64,000 nt of DNA from Marinobacter sp. F4206 (GTDB lineage: Bacteria > Pseudomonadota > Gammaproteobacteria > Pseudomonadales > Oleiphilaceae), in assembly GCF_019392195.1 (NCBI RefSeq), contig NZ_JAHXKI010000002.1, positions 1,922,001 to 1,986,000 of the forward strand, given 5' to 3'. The first letter of the stretch is position 1. Every line of letters begins with the position of its first letter. A program made the translations under genes and the position numbers. Positions 28,578 to 37,649 of this stretch are shown here, in pieces. The notes under the pieces were generated by a model. That model worked only from the letters and a program-made list of their open reading frames with translations, was not told the origin of the DNA and ran no database searches.

Positions 28578-29888
28578 TCAGAAGAACAGATCTGGTAACC
28601 AGGTGGCGATTTCCGGGAACACCATGATCAGTCCAAGCCCGACGATCTCGACAATGACGAACGGAATGATCGACTTGTAGATGTCGGTCATGGTGATGCC
28701 CGGCGGGACGATGCCCTTCAGGTAAAACAGGTTGAATCCGAAGGGCGGGGTCATGTAGCCGATTTCCATGTTGATCACGAACAGGATGCCGAACCAGATC
28801 GGATCAAAGCCCAGGCTTTCCACGATGGGCATGAACACCGGCAGGGTGATCAGCATGATGCCGACCGGGTCCAGGACCATGGCCAGCAGGAACACGATCA
28901 CCATCATCGCGATAATGATGCCCCAGGGTCCACCCGGGATCATGTTCATCATGCTTTCAATCAGTTCCTGCGCGCCCATGCTTTGATACGCGGCGCTGAA
29001 GGCGTGCGCGGCGAACAGAATCCACATGATCATGCCCGTGAGCTTGAAGGTGCGGATGGCCGCCTCCTGCAATACGCTCCACTTGAACTGGCGATAGACC
29101 GCGGCTGAGATCAGCGCCCCGAGTACGCCCATGGCGGCCGCTTCGGTCGGTGTGGTGATGCCCCCGATGATGGAGCCAAGGACCATGACCACCACGCCAA
29201 TGGGCAACAGCACCGCCCGCAAGGCGCGCAACTTCTCCGGCCAGCTGGCGCGCTCCTCTTCCGGCAGTGCGGGAGCCAGCTCCGGCTGCAGGTGGCTGCG
29301 CACCAGGATGTAGATGGCGGTGAGTACCATCAGCAATATGCCGGGCATGATGCCGGCGGCGAACATCTGGCCGACCGATACGCCGGTGATCAGGGCGTAC
29401 AGGATCATCAGGATGCTGGGCGGGATCAGGATGCCCCAGCCACCGCCCGTGTTGATCACGCCCAGGGCCATGCTCTTGTCATAACCCCGCTCCAGCATGG
29501 ACGGCAGGGCGATGGTCCCCATGGCCACGACGGCGGCGCCACTGATCCCCACCATGGCGGCAAAAACCGCGCAGATGATCAGGGTGCCCAGGGCAAGGCC
29601 GCCCCGGAGGCCGCCGCACCAGAGGTGCATCATACGATACAGGTCCCGGGCGACCCCCGTGCGTTCCAGCACCATGGCCATGAACACGAACAGCGGGATT
29701 GCCACCAGGGTAAAGCTGCCCATGGTGCCCCAGATCTGGGAGGCAACCATGTAGAAGGAGTCGAAGCCCCAGGTGAAATACAGGAACACCACGGAGACGC
29801 CGCCGAGTACGAACGCCAGCGGCAGGCCCAGCAGCAGGAAAAACAGCAGGGCGCCGAAGAACAGCAGGGTCAGGACTTCAATACTCAC
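28578..29888 (-). CDS. TRAP transporter large permease (DctM family)
   Basis: 436 aa, the usual length, with about twelve helices. Typical features are the N-terminal LLFFGALLFFLLLGLPLAFVLGG and the NTGGGWGILIPPSILMILY loop. It is the ion-coupled permease of a tripartite periplasmic transporter for an organic acid. It starts at a GTG whose bases overlap the dctQ-type stop by four (GTGA). It is last in the order SBP, small permease, large permease. A hairpin without a T run (28539-28567) follows. Confidence 0.94.
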   Translation of the reverse strand: MSIEVLTLLFFGALLFFLLLGLPLAFVLGGVSVVFLYFTWGFDSFYMVASQIWGTMGSFTLVAIPLFVFMAMVLERTGVARDLYRMMHLWCGGLRGGLALGTLIICAVFAAMVGISGAAVVAMGTIALPSMLERGYDKSMALGVINTGGGWGILIPPSILMILYALITGVSVGQMFAAGIMPGILLMVLTAIYILVRSHLQPELAPALPEEERASWPEKLRALRAVLLPIGVVVMVLGSIIGGITTPTEAAAMGVLGALISAAVYRQFKWSVLQEAAIRTFKLTGMIMWILFAAHAFSAAYQSMGAQELIESMMNMIPGGPWGIIIAMMVIVFLLAMVLDPVGIMLITLPVFMPIVESLGFDPIWFGILFVINMEIGYMTPPFGFNLFYLKGIVPPGITMTDIYKSIIPFVIVEIVGLGLIMVFPEIATWLPDLFF

Positions 29889-30430
29889 AGCTGTTCTCCT
29901 TCGGACTCGCCCTCTTCCGGCGTGTAGTAATCCAGGTTAAAGGCCACGGCAATATCTTCCAGCAGCTTGACCAGACCCTGCAGGACCAGCAGACCGGTGC
30001 CCAGGGGAATGGCAAGCTTCACCGGCCAGATCGGCGGGTTCCAGGCCGAGTAGCTGCTTTCCCAACTGGACATGGATTCCTGGGCCATATCGATCCCGAA
30101 CCACAGCAGGGCCAGGGTGAAGATGAAGAACACCAGCGAGGTGAAAATATCCAGAACCGCCCGCTTGCGCGGCGCCAGATGGGAATGCAGCAGGTCGACA
30201 TTCACGTGCCCGCGATGGGCCATGATGTAGCCGCCGGACATGACGGCGTAAATTCCGAACAGCATCTGGGTCAGCTCGTTGGTCCAGACCGTGGGTGAGT
30301 TGAGCAGGTAGCGGAAGCCGACCTCCAGCAACAGAAACACGAACATGGCGAAAATAAGGAGGGCTATCCATCGCCCGACGAAATCATTGAGACGGGTGAC
30401 CCCTCTCATGAATGCGCTCAACACACCCAT
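29885..30430 (-). CDS. TRAP transporter small permease (DctQ family)
   Basis: 181 aa with four membrane helices and the family motif RRGHVNVDLL-like sequence (here AHRGHVNVDLLHSHL near residue 75). It pairs with the large permease encoded next, overlapping it by four bases. The SD CTGGAG precedes the ATG. A terminator-like hairpin separates it from the upstream binding-protein gene, as expected when the binding protein is needed in excess. Confidence 0.93.
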   Translation of the reverse strand: MGVLSAFMRGVTRLNDFVGRWIALLIFAMFVFLLLEVGFRYLLNSPTVWTNELTQMLFGIYAVMSGGYIMAHRGHVNVDLLHSHLAPRKRAVLDIFTSLVFFIFTLALLWFGIDMAQESMSSWESSYSAWNPPIWPVKLAIPLGTGLLVLQGLVKLLEDIAVAFNLDYYTPEEGESEGEQL

Positions 30431-30468
30431 GGCTTTCTCCAGAAGAACGGTGATTGTATTCGGGGGGC

Positions 30469-30496
30469 AAAAGGCCGGAGACGCGAGGCTCCGGCC
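30469..30496 (-). terminator. Intra-operon attenuating hairpin between TRAP binding protein and permease genes
   Basis: On the minus strand a perfect 8-bp stem (GGCCGGAG / CTCCGGCC) with an eight-base loop is followed by TTTT. It should partly stop transcription after the binding-protein gene, giving more binding protein than permease. Confidence 0.7.
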
Positions 30497-30520
30497 CTGA
30501 TTGTGCCTGGTTCGCGGGGC

Positions 30521-31567
30521 TTAGAGGTAGCCCAGCTCAGCCAGGTACTCTTTCAGCATCGCCAGCGCCTTTTTGGCGTTGTCGCTGCGCTTGGCTTCCT
30601 CGTCCCACATTGTCTGGGCGGTCTGAACCAGTTTGTCCTGGACTTCGTCCGGCAGTACGTTGACCTCGACACCCTGCTCGGCGATCGCCTTGGCCAGAGT
30701 GATGCGTTCCTTGTACTGGTACTCGTTGGTGCGGATCCAGAACTGCTCCTGCAGTGTGTCCTTGACGATCTTCTGCATGTCCTCCGGCAGCTTGTCGAGC
30801 GCCTTCTGGCTGACAATGATGGCGTCAGTGCCGGCGATGTTCAGGGCGGGTTGCACATGGTACTTGGCCACTTCGTACAGGCCCATGCTGAAGGCGCCCT
30901 GGGATGCGCCCCAGTGAGCGCCATCGACAATGCCGGAATCCAGCGCAGAGTAGAGTTCACCGCCGGGGATGTAGGAGGCGGCGGCACCCGCTTCGGTCAG
31001 GAAGGTCTGCAGGGCACCGGAGGAGCGGATCTTCAGGCTGGTGAAGTCGTCCCAGCTGGTGATCGGCTTCTTCACGACCATCTCGGTCGGGTAGACCTTG
31101 TCGGTAGCCCAGTAGACGCCATGCTCGGCGGCTTCGTCGCGCAGCATCTGTTCGAAGCCCAGGTTCTGGTGGAAGTACGCGGCTTCCCATACGTTGCGGA
31201 ACGCGAACGGCAGGCCGGAGGCGATGCCGGCGAGGGACACCTTGTCCTGGGCGTAGGCCGGAGAGATGGTGCCCATCTCGAGAATGCCACGGCTGACGGC
31301 GTTGAAGGTTTCCTTGGCCTTGAACAGGGCACCGGCTTCGTACAGTTTCAGCTGCAGGCGTCCATCGGTACGCTCATCCAGAACCCGCTGCAGTCGTTCC
31401 AGACTGTCGGTGTAGGAGCTGCTGGAGCCGGGCCAGTGTGACTGAACCTTCCAGGTGTAGGTGTCCTGGGCAGCGGCCGGGCCGGCGCTCAGGGCCGCGG
31501 AAATCCCCAGGGTCAGGGCTGACGCGTAAACGGTCAGGGTTTTGCGGGCATGTGCAAAAAGAGTCAT
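30521..31567 (-). CDS. TRAP transporter substrate-binding protein (DctP family)
   Basis: 348 aa from the ATG at 31567, chosen because GAGG lies about seven bases upstream; an ATG at 31579 lacks an SD. It has a signal peptide ending near AGPAAA and a DctP fold with WKVQSHWPG at the mature N-terminus, IRSSGALQTFLTEAGA and GIVDGAHWG, the last typical of keto-acid or lactate-type binders. It captures an organic acid in the periplasm for the DctQM permease. Nearby acyl-CoA enzymes suggest a carboxylate destined for CoA activation. Confidence 0.92.
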   Translation of the reverse strand: MTLFAHARKTLTVYASALTLGISAALSAGPAAAQDTYTWKVQSHWPGSSSSYTDSLERLQRVLDERTDGRLQLKLYEAGALFKAKETFNAVSRGILEMGTISPAYAQDKVSLAGIASGLPFAFRNVWEAAYFHQNLGFEQMLRDEAAEHGVYWATDKVYPTEMVVKKPITSWDDFTSLKIRSSGALQTFLTEAGAAASYIPGGELYSALDSGIVDGAHWGASQGAFSMGLYEVAKYHVQPALNIAGTDAIIVSQKALDKLPEDMQKIVKDTLQEQFWIRTNEYQYKERITLAKAIAEQGVEVNVLPDEVQDKLVQTAQTMWDEEAKRSDNAKKALAMLKEYLAELGYL

Positions 31568-31730
31568 GACGGGCCTCATTCGTTATTGTAGTGGTGTCTC
31601 TTTGTGTTTCACTGTGCAGAACTGTTAACTGCATGGTGAATTTATGTTCTCTGAATCTATCACAAGATTGGTTGTTTGCAATAGGATGTTTGGAGGCGAC
31701 AACCGAAAACTGTGTCAGAAGGATAGCCCA

Positions 31731-32471
31731 ATGATCGATGTACAGCAGGCCGACGGCGTTCTCCACCTCGTGATCAACCGTCCGGACAAGAAGAACGCGC
31801 TGACCCGGACCATGTACGAGGCCCTGGCTCGCGCTGTGAGCGCTGCCAACGAGGATGAACGGGTCAGTGCCATTGTTATTTCCGGGGCCGGGGCGGTGTT
31901 CACCGCCGGTAACGATCTGGATGATTTTCGCGCCCGCGCCACGGATGACAACCCCAGGCCGTCGGCGGGACTGGCCTTCATCGAAACCCTGATGAACTGC
32001 GATATCCCGGTAATTGCCGCCGTTGAAGGGCTGGCCATCGGTATCGGCACCACCATGCTGCTGCATTGCGATACCGTAATCTCGGCCCGCAGCGCCACCT
32101 ACAAGACCGCGTTCGTTGATCTGGGACTGGTGCCCGAAGCGGCTTCGACGGTGACCATGACGCTGCATCTGGGGGCTCGTCGGGCGGCGGACCTGTTGCT
32201 GTTGGGTGAGGTCCTCAAGGGGGACGAGGCGCGGGAGTGCGGGCTGGCCAGCCGGGTGGTGGAGGATGGCGCCGCCGTAGCTGAAGCGCTGGCGCTGGCC
32301 CGACGACTCGCCGGCAAGCCGCGGGAGGCGCTGCGCGCCAGCAAACGCCTGATGCGAGCGCCCTGGCGTGACCAGATCAAGGCGGCGCTGGAACGGGAGC
32401 GGGCAGTATTCTCCGAGCGGCTCCGGTCGGAAGACTGCCGGGCAGCACTGGATCGACTGGCCCGCCGGTGA
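31731..32471 (+). CDS. Enoyl-CoA hydratase/isomerase family protein
   Basis: 246 aa from the ATG at 31731, with AAGGA seven bases upstream; the extension to 31644 is non-coding in character. The crotonase fold is evident (INRPDKKNALTRTMYEAL, SGAGAVFTAGNDLDDF, EGLAIGIGTTMLLHCD). The usual second catalytic Glu position is occupied by FVDLGLVPEAAST. It should hydrate or isomerise an enoyl-CoA. It is divergent from the TRAP operon and ends three bases from the convergent acyl-CoA synthetase. Confidence 0.9.
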   Translation: MIDVQQADGVLHLVINRPDKKNALTRTMYEALARAVSAANEDERVSAIVISGAGAVFTAGNDLDDFRARATDDNPRPSAGLAFIETLMNCDIPVIAAVEGLAIGIGTTMLLHCDTVISARSATYKTAFVDLGLVPEAASTVTMTLHLGARRAADLLLLGEVLKGDEARECGLASRVVEDGAAVAEALALARRLAGKPREALRASKRLMRAPWRDQIKAALERERAVFSERLRSEDCRAALDRLARR

Positions 32472-32474
32472 ACG

Positions 32475-34076
32475 TCAGTGCGTGTTCCTGTCCCAGTAAG
32501 GGGCGCGCAGCTCCCGTTTGAGCACCTTGCCGATGGTTGATCGTGGCAGATCGTCCCGGAACTCGATGCGGGCCAAGCGCTGGGACTTGCCCAGCCGCTC
32601 ATTGGCCCAGTCGAGGATCGCGGTCTCGCTGTCGGTATACCAGGGGTGTCGAACCACCAGCCCCAGCGGGGTCTCGCCCCAGTGTTCGCTGGGTATCCCG
32701 ATCACCGCGACATCGGCCACCGCCGGGTGGGCCAGCAGAGTCTTCTCCAGGTCCACCGCGTAGATATTAAAACCGCCGGAAATGATCATGTCCTTGCGGC
32801 GATCGAGAATGTAGACGAAGCCATCCTCGTCAATGCGCCCCATATCGCCGCTCCGGTAGAAAACCTCACCTTCCGGGCTGGTCCACAGCATCTCTTGCGT
32901 CTGTTCCGGCCGGTTGACGTAACCGCGCATCATGGAAATGGCACGCCCGACGATTTCACCAACCTCGCCTTGCCCCAGCTCCCGGCCGCTGTCGTCAATC
33001 ACCCGCACCTCGGCACCCTCGGTAGGTGTGCCGACCGATTCCCACTTGTCCGGGTGGGCGGCGCAGTCCAGGCAGGTTGAAATACCGCCTTCGGTCAGGC
33101 CGTAGACCTCCCGGATGTTGCCGGGCCAGCGGGCCATGGCGTCGGCGATGACGTCGGCCCGCAAGGGCGCACTGGTGCAGAGCTTGAGCTTGTAGCTGGA
33201 CAGGTCGAAGCGGTCGAACTCCGGCTCGGCCAGGATGCGCTGGTACTGGACCGGGACCAGCATGGCGTGGGTGACCCGGTGCTGCTCCGACAGTTCAAGG
33301 AACCGATGCGCGTTGAATTTCGCCATCAGGATCAGAGTGCCGCCGAAGAACAGGGTGGGTAGCACCGACACCAGCGTGGTATTGGAATACAGCGGGGTGG
33401 AAACCAGGTTGATGGCGTCGCCGTCCAGCCCGAACCGGCTCATGCGCAGGATCTGGCGCTGGCGAAAGCGGTAGTCGTGCAGGATGCCCTTGGGCGTGCC
33501 GGTGGTCCCGGAGCTGTAGATGATATTGAAGGGATCGTCTAGCGTGACTGGCGCGGGTACAGGGGTTGCAGAGGCGCCGTCCAGCCAGTCGTTGAGGCCG
33601 GGGCCGATGCCCTCACCGTTGCCGTAGAGGGCCAGAATGCGACTGTCGTCCAGGCTCGTCAGCCGGGACCGAAAGGCCGATAACAGCTCGGCATTTGTGG
33701 GGGAGACGAACAGGAATCGGGCCCCGCAGTCCTCCAGCATCAGGGTCAGCGAGTCCGCACTGGCCATGCCGGACAGCGGCACCATACAACCGCCCGCCAC
33801 CAACGTACCCAGGTACACAGCGACATAGTCCGCGCTGTTCTCGGACAGGGCTGCGACCGACTCGCCCGATTCGAGCCCGGCGTCCCTGAGGCGGTTGGCA
33901 ATCCGGTTTACCCGGTCCATCAGGGCGCGCCAGCTGACGGTCTCCCGCTCGTCAATGAGCGCGGGTTGGTCGCCCCGGTGCAGGGCGTGCGTCTGAATCT
34001 GGTGTCCGATGGGGTTCAGGGCTTCCCCGTTTTCCGCAGGTGCATAGACGGGCATCGATTGCATGTTGTTTTTCAT
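32475..34076 (-). CDS. AMP-forming acyl-CoA synthetase
   Basis: 533 aa. The adenylate-forming P-loop YSSGTTGTPKGILHDY lies near residue 190, YGLTEGG near 325, the YRSGDMGRIDEDGFVYI motif near 410 and the C-terminal catalytic Lys context PRSTIGKVLKREL near 520. It activates a carboxylate to its CoA thioester. The substrate is unknown, but its position among TRAP transporter and beta-oxidation genes suggests the imported acid. It faces the SDR gene at 34222 across 145 bases that probably hold divergent promoters. Confidence 0.93.
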   Translation of the reverse strand: MKNNMQSMPVYAPAENGEALNPIGHQIQTHALHRGDQPALIDERETVSWRALMDRVNRIANRLRDAGLESGESVAALSENSADYVAVYLGTLVAGGCMVPLSGMASADSLTLMLEDCGARFLFVSPTNAELLSAFRSRLTSLDDSRILALYGNGEGIGPGLNDWLDGASATPVPAPVTLDDPFNIIYSSGTTGTPKGILHDYRFRQRQILRMSRFGLDGDAINLVSTPLYSNTTLVSVLPTLFFGGTLILMAKFNAHRFLELSEQHRVTHAMLVPVQYQRILAEPEFDRFDLSSYKLKLCTSAPLRADVIADAMARWPGNIREVYGLTEGGISTCLDCAAHPDKWESVGTPTEGAEVRVIDDSGRELGQGEVGEIVGRAISMMRGYVNRPEQTQEMLWTSPEGEVFYRSGDMGRIDEDGFVYILDRRKDMIISGGFNIYAVDLEKTLLAHPAVADVAVIGIPSEHWGETPLGLVVRHPWYTDSETAILDWANERLGKSQRLARIEFRDDLPRSTIGKVLKRELRAPYWDRNTH

Positions 34077-34221
34077 TTTCTGCCGCTCCGGTGCTACTGT
34101 GTTTTATCTAGTGAAATTACCTTTCGAATATATTGACTCAAAACCGGAAGGCGTGACAAATTAATGAGCAAGCTAAAACCGCCAAGACAAAAACAATGCA
34201 GACACATGAGGGGTAAGTGGC

Positions 34222-35016
34222 ATGGCGCGTTTTGATAACCGGACGGCCATCGTGACCGGTGCCGGCAGCGGAATTGGTCGGGCAACCGCCCTGCGTCTGG
34301 CCCGGGAAGGGGCCCGCGTGGTGATGGCAGATACCTCCGAATCGGGATTGGTGGAAACCGAAAACAGCCTGCCCGAGGGCTCGGAATGCCTGCGCCGTGT
34401 GGTGGATGTCGCCGACGAAGCCCAGGTGGCGGCTCTTGTGGACGAGACCCTGGCCAGCTTCGGCAAGATCGATGTCCTGTGTAACATCGCCGGCATCGCC
34501 AGCACCACGGGCGGCCATCCGTCGGTGACCGGCAATACGCGCGAGGAGTGGGACAAGGTCCTGTCGGTGAACCTGGTGGGCACCATGCTGCTGATCAAGC
34601 ACGTGGCGCCCCACATGCAGACTCGTAAGATCGGTTCGATCGTCAACACCGCGTCGGTGGCAGGCATCCGTTCCGGCGCCGGCGGTAATGCCTACAGCGC
34701 CTCCAAGGCTGGCGTGATCAATCTCACCATGACTTCGGCCTGCGATCTGGGCGGCGACAACGTGCGGGTGAACGCGGTGTGCCCCGGCCTGGTCGAGAGT
34801 GGCATGACCCGGGCCGTGTTTGACTACGCCCGCGCCAACGAGAAAGCCCACAAATTGGGCGCCCGCTGCGAACTTCGTCGCTACGGCGATCCCGAGGAAA
34901 TAGCCGCCGCCATCCTGTTCCTTGCCAGTGATGATGCCAGTTACATCACCGGTCAGGCACTGCCGGTGGACGGTGGCAACACGGCATCACTTAATCTACC
35001 GGGGATGAAAGTCTGA
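34222..35016 (+). CDS. Short-chain dehydrogenase/reductase
   Basis: 264 aa classical SDR. It has the cofactor motif TGAGSGIG near residue 13, NIAGIAS at about 90, and the catalytic Tyr-Lys pair in YSASKAG near residue 158. An Asp (MADTSE) after the second strand favours NAD. It is the first gene of the long plus-strand catabolic run, with a GAGGGG SD. The stop overlaps the thioesterase ATG by one base. It probably oxidises or reduces a hydroxyacyl intermediate. Confidence 0.92.
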   Translation: MARFDNRTAIVTGAGSGIGRATALRLAREGARVVMADTSESGLVETENSLPEGSECLRRVVDVADEAQVAALVDETLASFGKIDVLCNIAGIASTTGGHPSVTGNTREEWDKVLSVNLVGTMLLIKHVAPHMQTRKIGSIVNTASVAGIRSGAGGNAYSASKAGVINLTMTSACDLGGDNVRVNAVCPGLVESGMTRAVFDYARANEKAHKLGARCELRRYGDPEEIAAAILFLASDDASYITGQALPVDGGNTASLNLPGMKV

Positions 35017-35456
35017 TGAGCGATCACAATTCCGAGTTCATCCATGGTTCCGAGCTGGCGGGCTTCCACAGTCTGCTGGGTTATCACCAGGCGGAATGGG
35101 TGGATGGCGAAGCGGTCATTGCGCTGGAACTCCAGCCCCGACACCTCAACCTGGGCGGCGTGATCCATGGCGGCGTCCTGACCTCGCTGCTGGATATTGC
35201 CATGGCCCAGGCCGGTACCTATTGCCCCTATCCCGGTCGAATGCGCAAGGCCATCACCCTGTCGCTGACCACCACGTTCACCGGCCAGTGTTCGAGCGGA
35301 ACCATCCGCGTCACCGGACGCAAGCGCGCCGGGGGTACCCGGATATTCAACAGCACCGGTGAAGTCCACGATGAGCAGGGCAACCTGCTGGCCATCGCCG
35401 AAGGCACCTTCCGGATTCGCTCCGGCAGCGACAAGCCGGAAGGCGTCCCGATCTGA
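35016..35456 (+). CDS. PaaI-family hotdog thioesterase
   Basis: 146 aa with the hotdog motif LNLGGVIHGGVLTSLLDIAMAQ near residue 45 (HGG plus an Asp six residues later), typical of PaaI/YbgC-like acyl-CoA thioesterases. It may rescue CoA from dead-end acyl-CoAs in this pathway. It is coupled by a one-base overlap to the preceding SDR and lies 32 bases before the acyl-CoA dehydrogenase. Confidence 0.9.
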   Translation: MSDHNSEFIHGSELAGFHSLLGYHQAEWVDGEAVIALELQPRHLNLGGVIHGGVLTSLLDIAMAQAGTYCPYPGRMRKAITLSLTTTFTGQCSSGTIRVTGRKRAGGTRIFNSTGEVHDEQGNLLAIAEGTFRIRSGSDKPEGVPI

Positions 35457-35488
35457 TTTTCTGACAAGACCAACAAGAGGAAGCGGAC

Positions 35489-36691
35489 ATGTTTGAACTG
35501 TCTGACAAGGCGAAAGAACTGCAGGCGCAGTTGAACGAGTTCATGGATGCGTACATCTATCCGAACGAGCACAAGCACCATGAGCAGGTCGAACAGGCAG
35601 AGAACCGCTGGGCGCCGGTGCCGATCATTGAGGAACTCAAGGGCAAGGCGAAGGCCGCGGGCCTTTGGAACCTTTTCCTGCCGGAGAGTGAGTACGGCGC
35701 CGGGCTGACGAACTTCGAGTACGCCCACCTGTGCGAAATCATGGGGCGTTCGGAAATGGCGCCGGAAGTGTTCAACTGCTCCGCGCCGGACACCGGGAAC
35801 ATGGAAACCATCGCCCGCTACGGCAACGCCGAGCAGCAGGAGCAGTGGCTGAAGCCCCTGCTGGCCGGCGAGATCCGCTCCTGCTTCTCCATGACCGAGC
35901 CGGATGTCGCGTCGTCCGACGCCACCAATATTGCCTGCGAGATTCGTCGCGAAGGCGATGAGTACGTTATCAACGGTAAGAAATGGTGGTCGTCGGGCGC
36001 CATGACCACCACCAGCAAGATCGCCATTGTCATGGGCAAGACCGACCCGACTGCGGAAAAGCACAAGCAGCAGTCGATGATCCTGGTGCCGCTGGATACC
36101 CCGGGCGTGAAGATGATCCGCCCGTTGACGGTGTTTGGCTATGACCACGCGCCCCACGGCCACGCCGAGATCCATTACGACAACGTTCGGGTGCCGGCCA
36201 GCAACATGTTGCTGGGCGAAGGCCGCGGATTCGAGATTGCCCAGGGCCGACTTGGGCCGGGCCGCATCCACCATTGCATGCGCACCATCGGGGTGGCCGA
36301 GCGGGCCCTGGAGTTGATGTGCAAGCGCGCCAATGAGCGCGAGGCTTTCGGCAAGCCGTTGTCGAGCTTCGATTCCATTCGCAAGGATATCGCCCGCAGC
36401 CGCATTGAGATCGAGCAGGCCCGGCTGATGACCCTGAAGGCGGCGCACATGATGGACACCGTGGGTAACAAGGTGGCTCGTCAGGAAATTGCCATGATCA
36501 AGGTGATTGCGCCCAGCATGGCGCTGAAGGTGATCGACCGGGCCATTCAGGTGCACGGCGGCGCCGGTGTGAGTCAGGACACCTTCCTGGCGTCGGCCTG
36601 GGCCAAGGTGCGGACCCTGCGTCTGGCGGACGGGCCGGATGAGGTGCATCTGGATTCCGTGGCCAAGCTTGAGCTTCGCCAGTACCGCTAG
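35489..36691 (+). CDS. ACAD10/11-like acyl-CoA dehydrogenase
   Basis: 400 aa. The sequence follows the ACAD10/ACAD11 subgroup closely: [57 protein letters not shown] and HGGAGVSQD, with LADGPDEVH near the C-terminus. In mammals the same domain is fused to an APH kinase. In the bacterial levulinate (Lva) pathway a related dehydrogenase acts after a 4-hydroxyacyl-CoA kinase. I infer it removes phosphate from a 4-phosphoacyl-CoA to give an enoyl-CoA. The kinase gene lies two genes downstream. SD AGAGGAAG. Confidence 0.93.
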   Translation: MFELSDKAKELQAQLNEFMDAYIYPNEHKHHEQVEQAENRWAPVPIIEELKGKAKAAGLWNLFLPESEYGAGLTNFEYAHLCEIMGRSEMAPEVFNCSAPDTGNMETIARYGNAEQQEQWLKPLLAGEIRSCFSMTEPDVASSDATNIACEIRREGDEYVINGKKWWSSGAMTTTSKIAIVMGKTDPTAEKHKQQSMILVPLDTPGVKMIRPLTVFGYDHAPHGHAEIHYDNVRVPASNMLLGEGRGFEIAQGRLGPGRIHHCMRTIGVAERALELMCKRANEREAFGKPLSSFDSIRKDIARSRIEIEQARLMTLKAAHMMDTVGNKVARQEIAMIKVIAPSMALKVIDRAIQVHGGAGVSQDTFLASAWAKVRTLRLADGPDEVHLDSVAKLELRQYR

Positions 36692-36710
36692 TTTTGAGCA
36701 AGAGGATCGA

Positions 36711-37481
36711 ATGATGAACAACCCGCTGTTTGATATGACCGGCAAGGTGGCCCTGATTACCGGCTCCACCAAGGGTATTGGCCGTTCCATCGCGGAAGAA
36801 ATGGCCCGTCTGGGCGCGAAGGTCGTGATTTCCAGCCGCAAGGCCGAGGCCTGCGAGCAGGTGGCGAATGAGTTAAAAGAGCAGGGCTACGAGGCCCTCG
36901 CCATTCCCTGCCATGTCGGTAAGAAAGACGACCTGCAGAATCTCGTGGCAAAAACCAACGAAGCCTGGGGCGCCATCGACGTGCTCGTGTGCAACGCCGC
37001 CACCAACCCGGTTTACGGCCCAACGTCGGAAATGACCGACGAGGCCTGGGACAAGATCATGGACACCAACGTCAAGGGCACCTTCTGGCTCACCAACATG
37101 GTGCTGCCGCAGATGGCCGAGAAAGGTGAAGGTGCGGTGGTTCTGCTATCCAGTATCGCCGGCATCCGGGGTAACACCACTATTGGCACCTACGGCGTGT
37201 CCAAGGCGGCGGAAGCGGCCTTGGCCCGGAATCTGGCGGTGGAGTGGGGCCCGAAGGGCATCCGCATCAACAGCATTGCCCCCGGTCTGATCAAGACTGA
37301 CTTTGCCAAGGCCTTGTGGGAAGACCCGGTGCGGGTCAAGCGGGCGGAAGACAAGACGCCGCTGCGCCGAATCGGCGACCCGGTCGACATTGCCGGGCTG
37401 GCGGTTTTTCTGTCCACCAGGGCCAGTGCCTATATCACTGGGCAGGTGATCGTCGCGGACGGTGGGGAAACCATTTGCTGA
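36711..37481 (+). CDS. Short-chain dehydrogenase/reductase (DHRS4/Lva-like)
   Basis: 256 aa from the ATG at 36711 (a second ATG follows at once); AGAGGA precedes. Motifs are TGSTKGIGRSIA, NAATNP, SSIAGIRG and the catalytic pair in YGVSKAAEAA near residue 160. A basic SSRKAEA stretch after the second strand favours NADP. It sits between the ACAD10/11-like dehydrogenase and the kinase, so it may reduce a 4-keto group to 4-hydroxy or oxidise the hydroxyl. Confidence 0.92.
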   Translation: MMNNPLFDMTGKVALITGSTKGIGRSIAEEMARLGAKVVISSRKAEACEQVANELKEQGYEALAIPCHVGKKDDLQNLVAKTNEAWGAIDVLVCNAATNPVYGPTSEMTDEAWDKIMDTNVKGTFWLTNMVLPQMAEKGEGAVVLLSSIAGIRGNTTIGTYGVSKAAEAALARNLAVEWGPKGIRINSIAPGLIKTDFAKALWEDPVRVKRAEDKTPLRRIGDPVDIAGLAVFLSTRASAYITGQVIVADGGETIC

Positions 37482-37494
37482 GGCAGATTCTCGT

Positions 37495-37605
37495 GCGTGG
37501 CGGTGGGCCGGTGGGAGGGGTGCCTTTCTTCCGGGAAAAAGAACTCGCTGCGCTCAGACACCTTTGTTCCCTGCACAAAGGCACCCTACCCGCCGTCCGC
37601 GGAAC
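37495..37605. repeat. Complex inverted-repeat element in the SDR-kinase spacer
   Basis: This 168-base spacer contains an exact 10-base inverted repeat (GGGTGCCTTT at 37518-37527 and AAAGGCACCC at 37577-37586), a nested stem CTTTGT / ACAAAG (37562-37567, 37575-37580), and imperfect outer G-rich/C-rich pairing. It encodes nothing I recognise. It may be a dispersed REP-like element or an RNA-processing structure inside the operon. Confidence 0.55.
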
Positions 37606-37649
37606 TCGGTGCGGGCTGCGGTACACAAAGATTGAAAAAGGCTGAGACG

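Noticed and set aside
35228-36841. 537-codon minus-strand frame opposite the ACAD10/11-like gene
   Set aside because: It is antisense to several recognised genes and has no domain.
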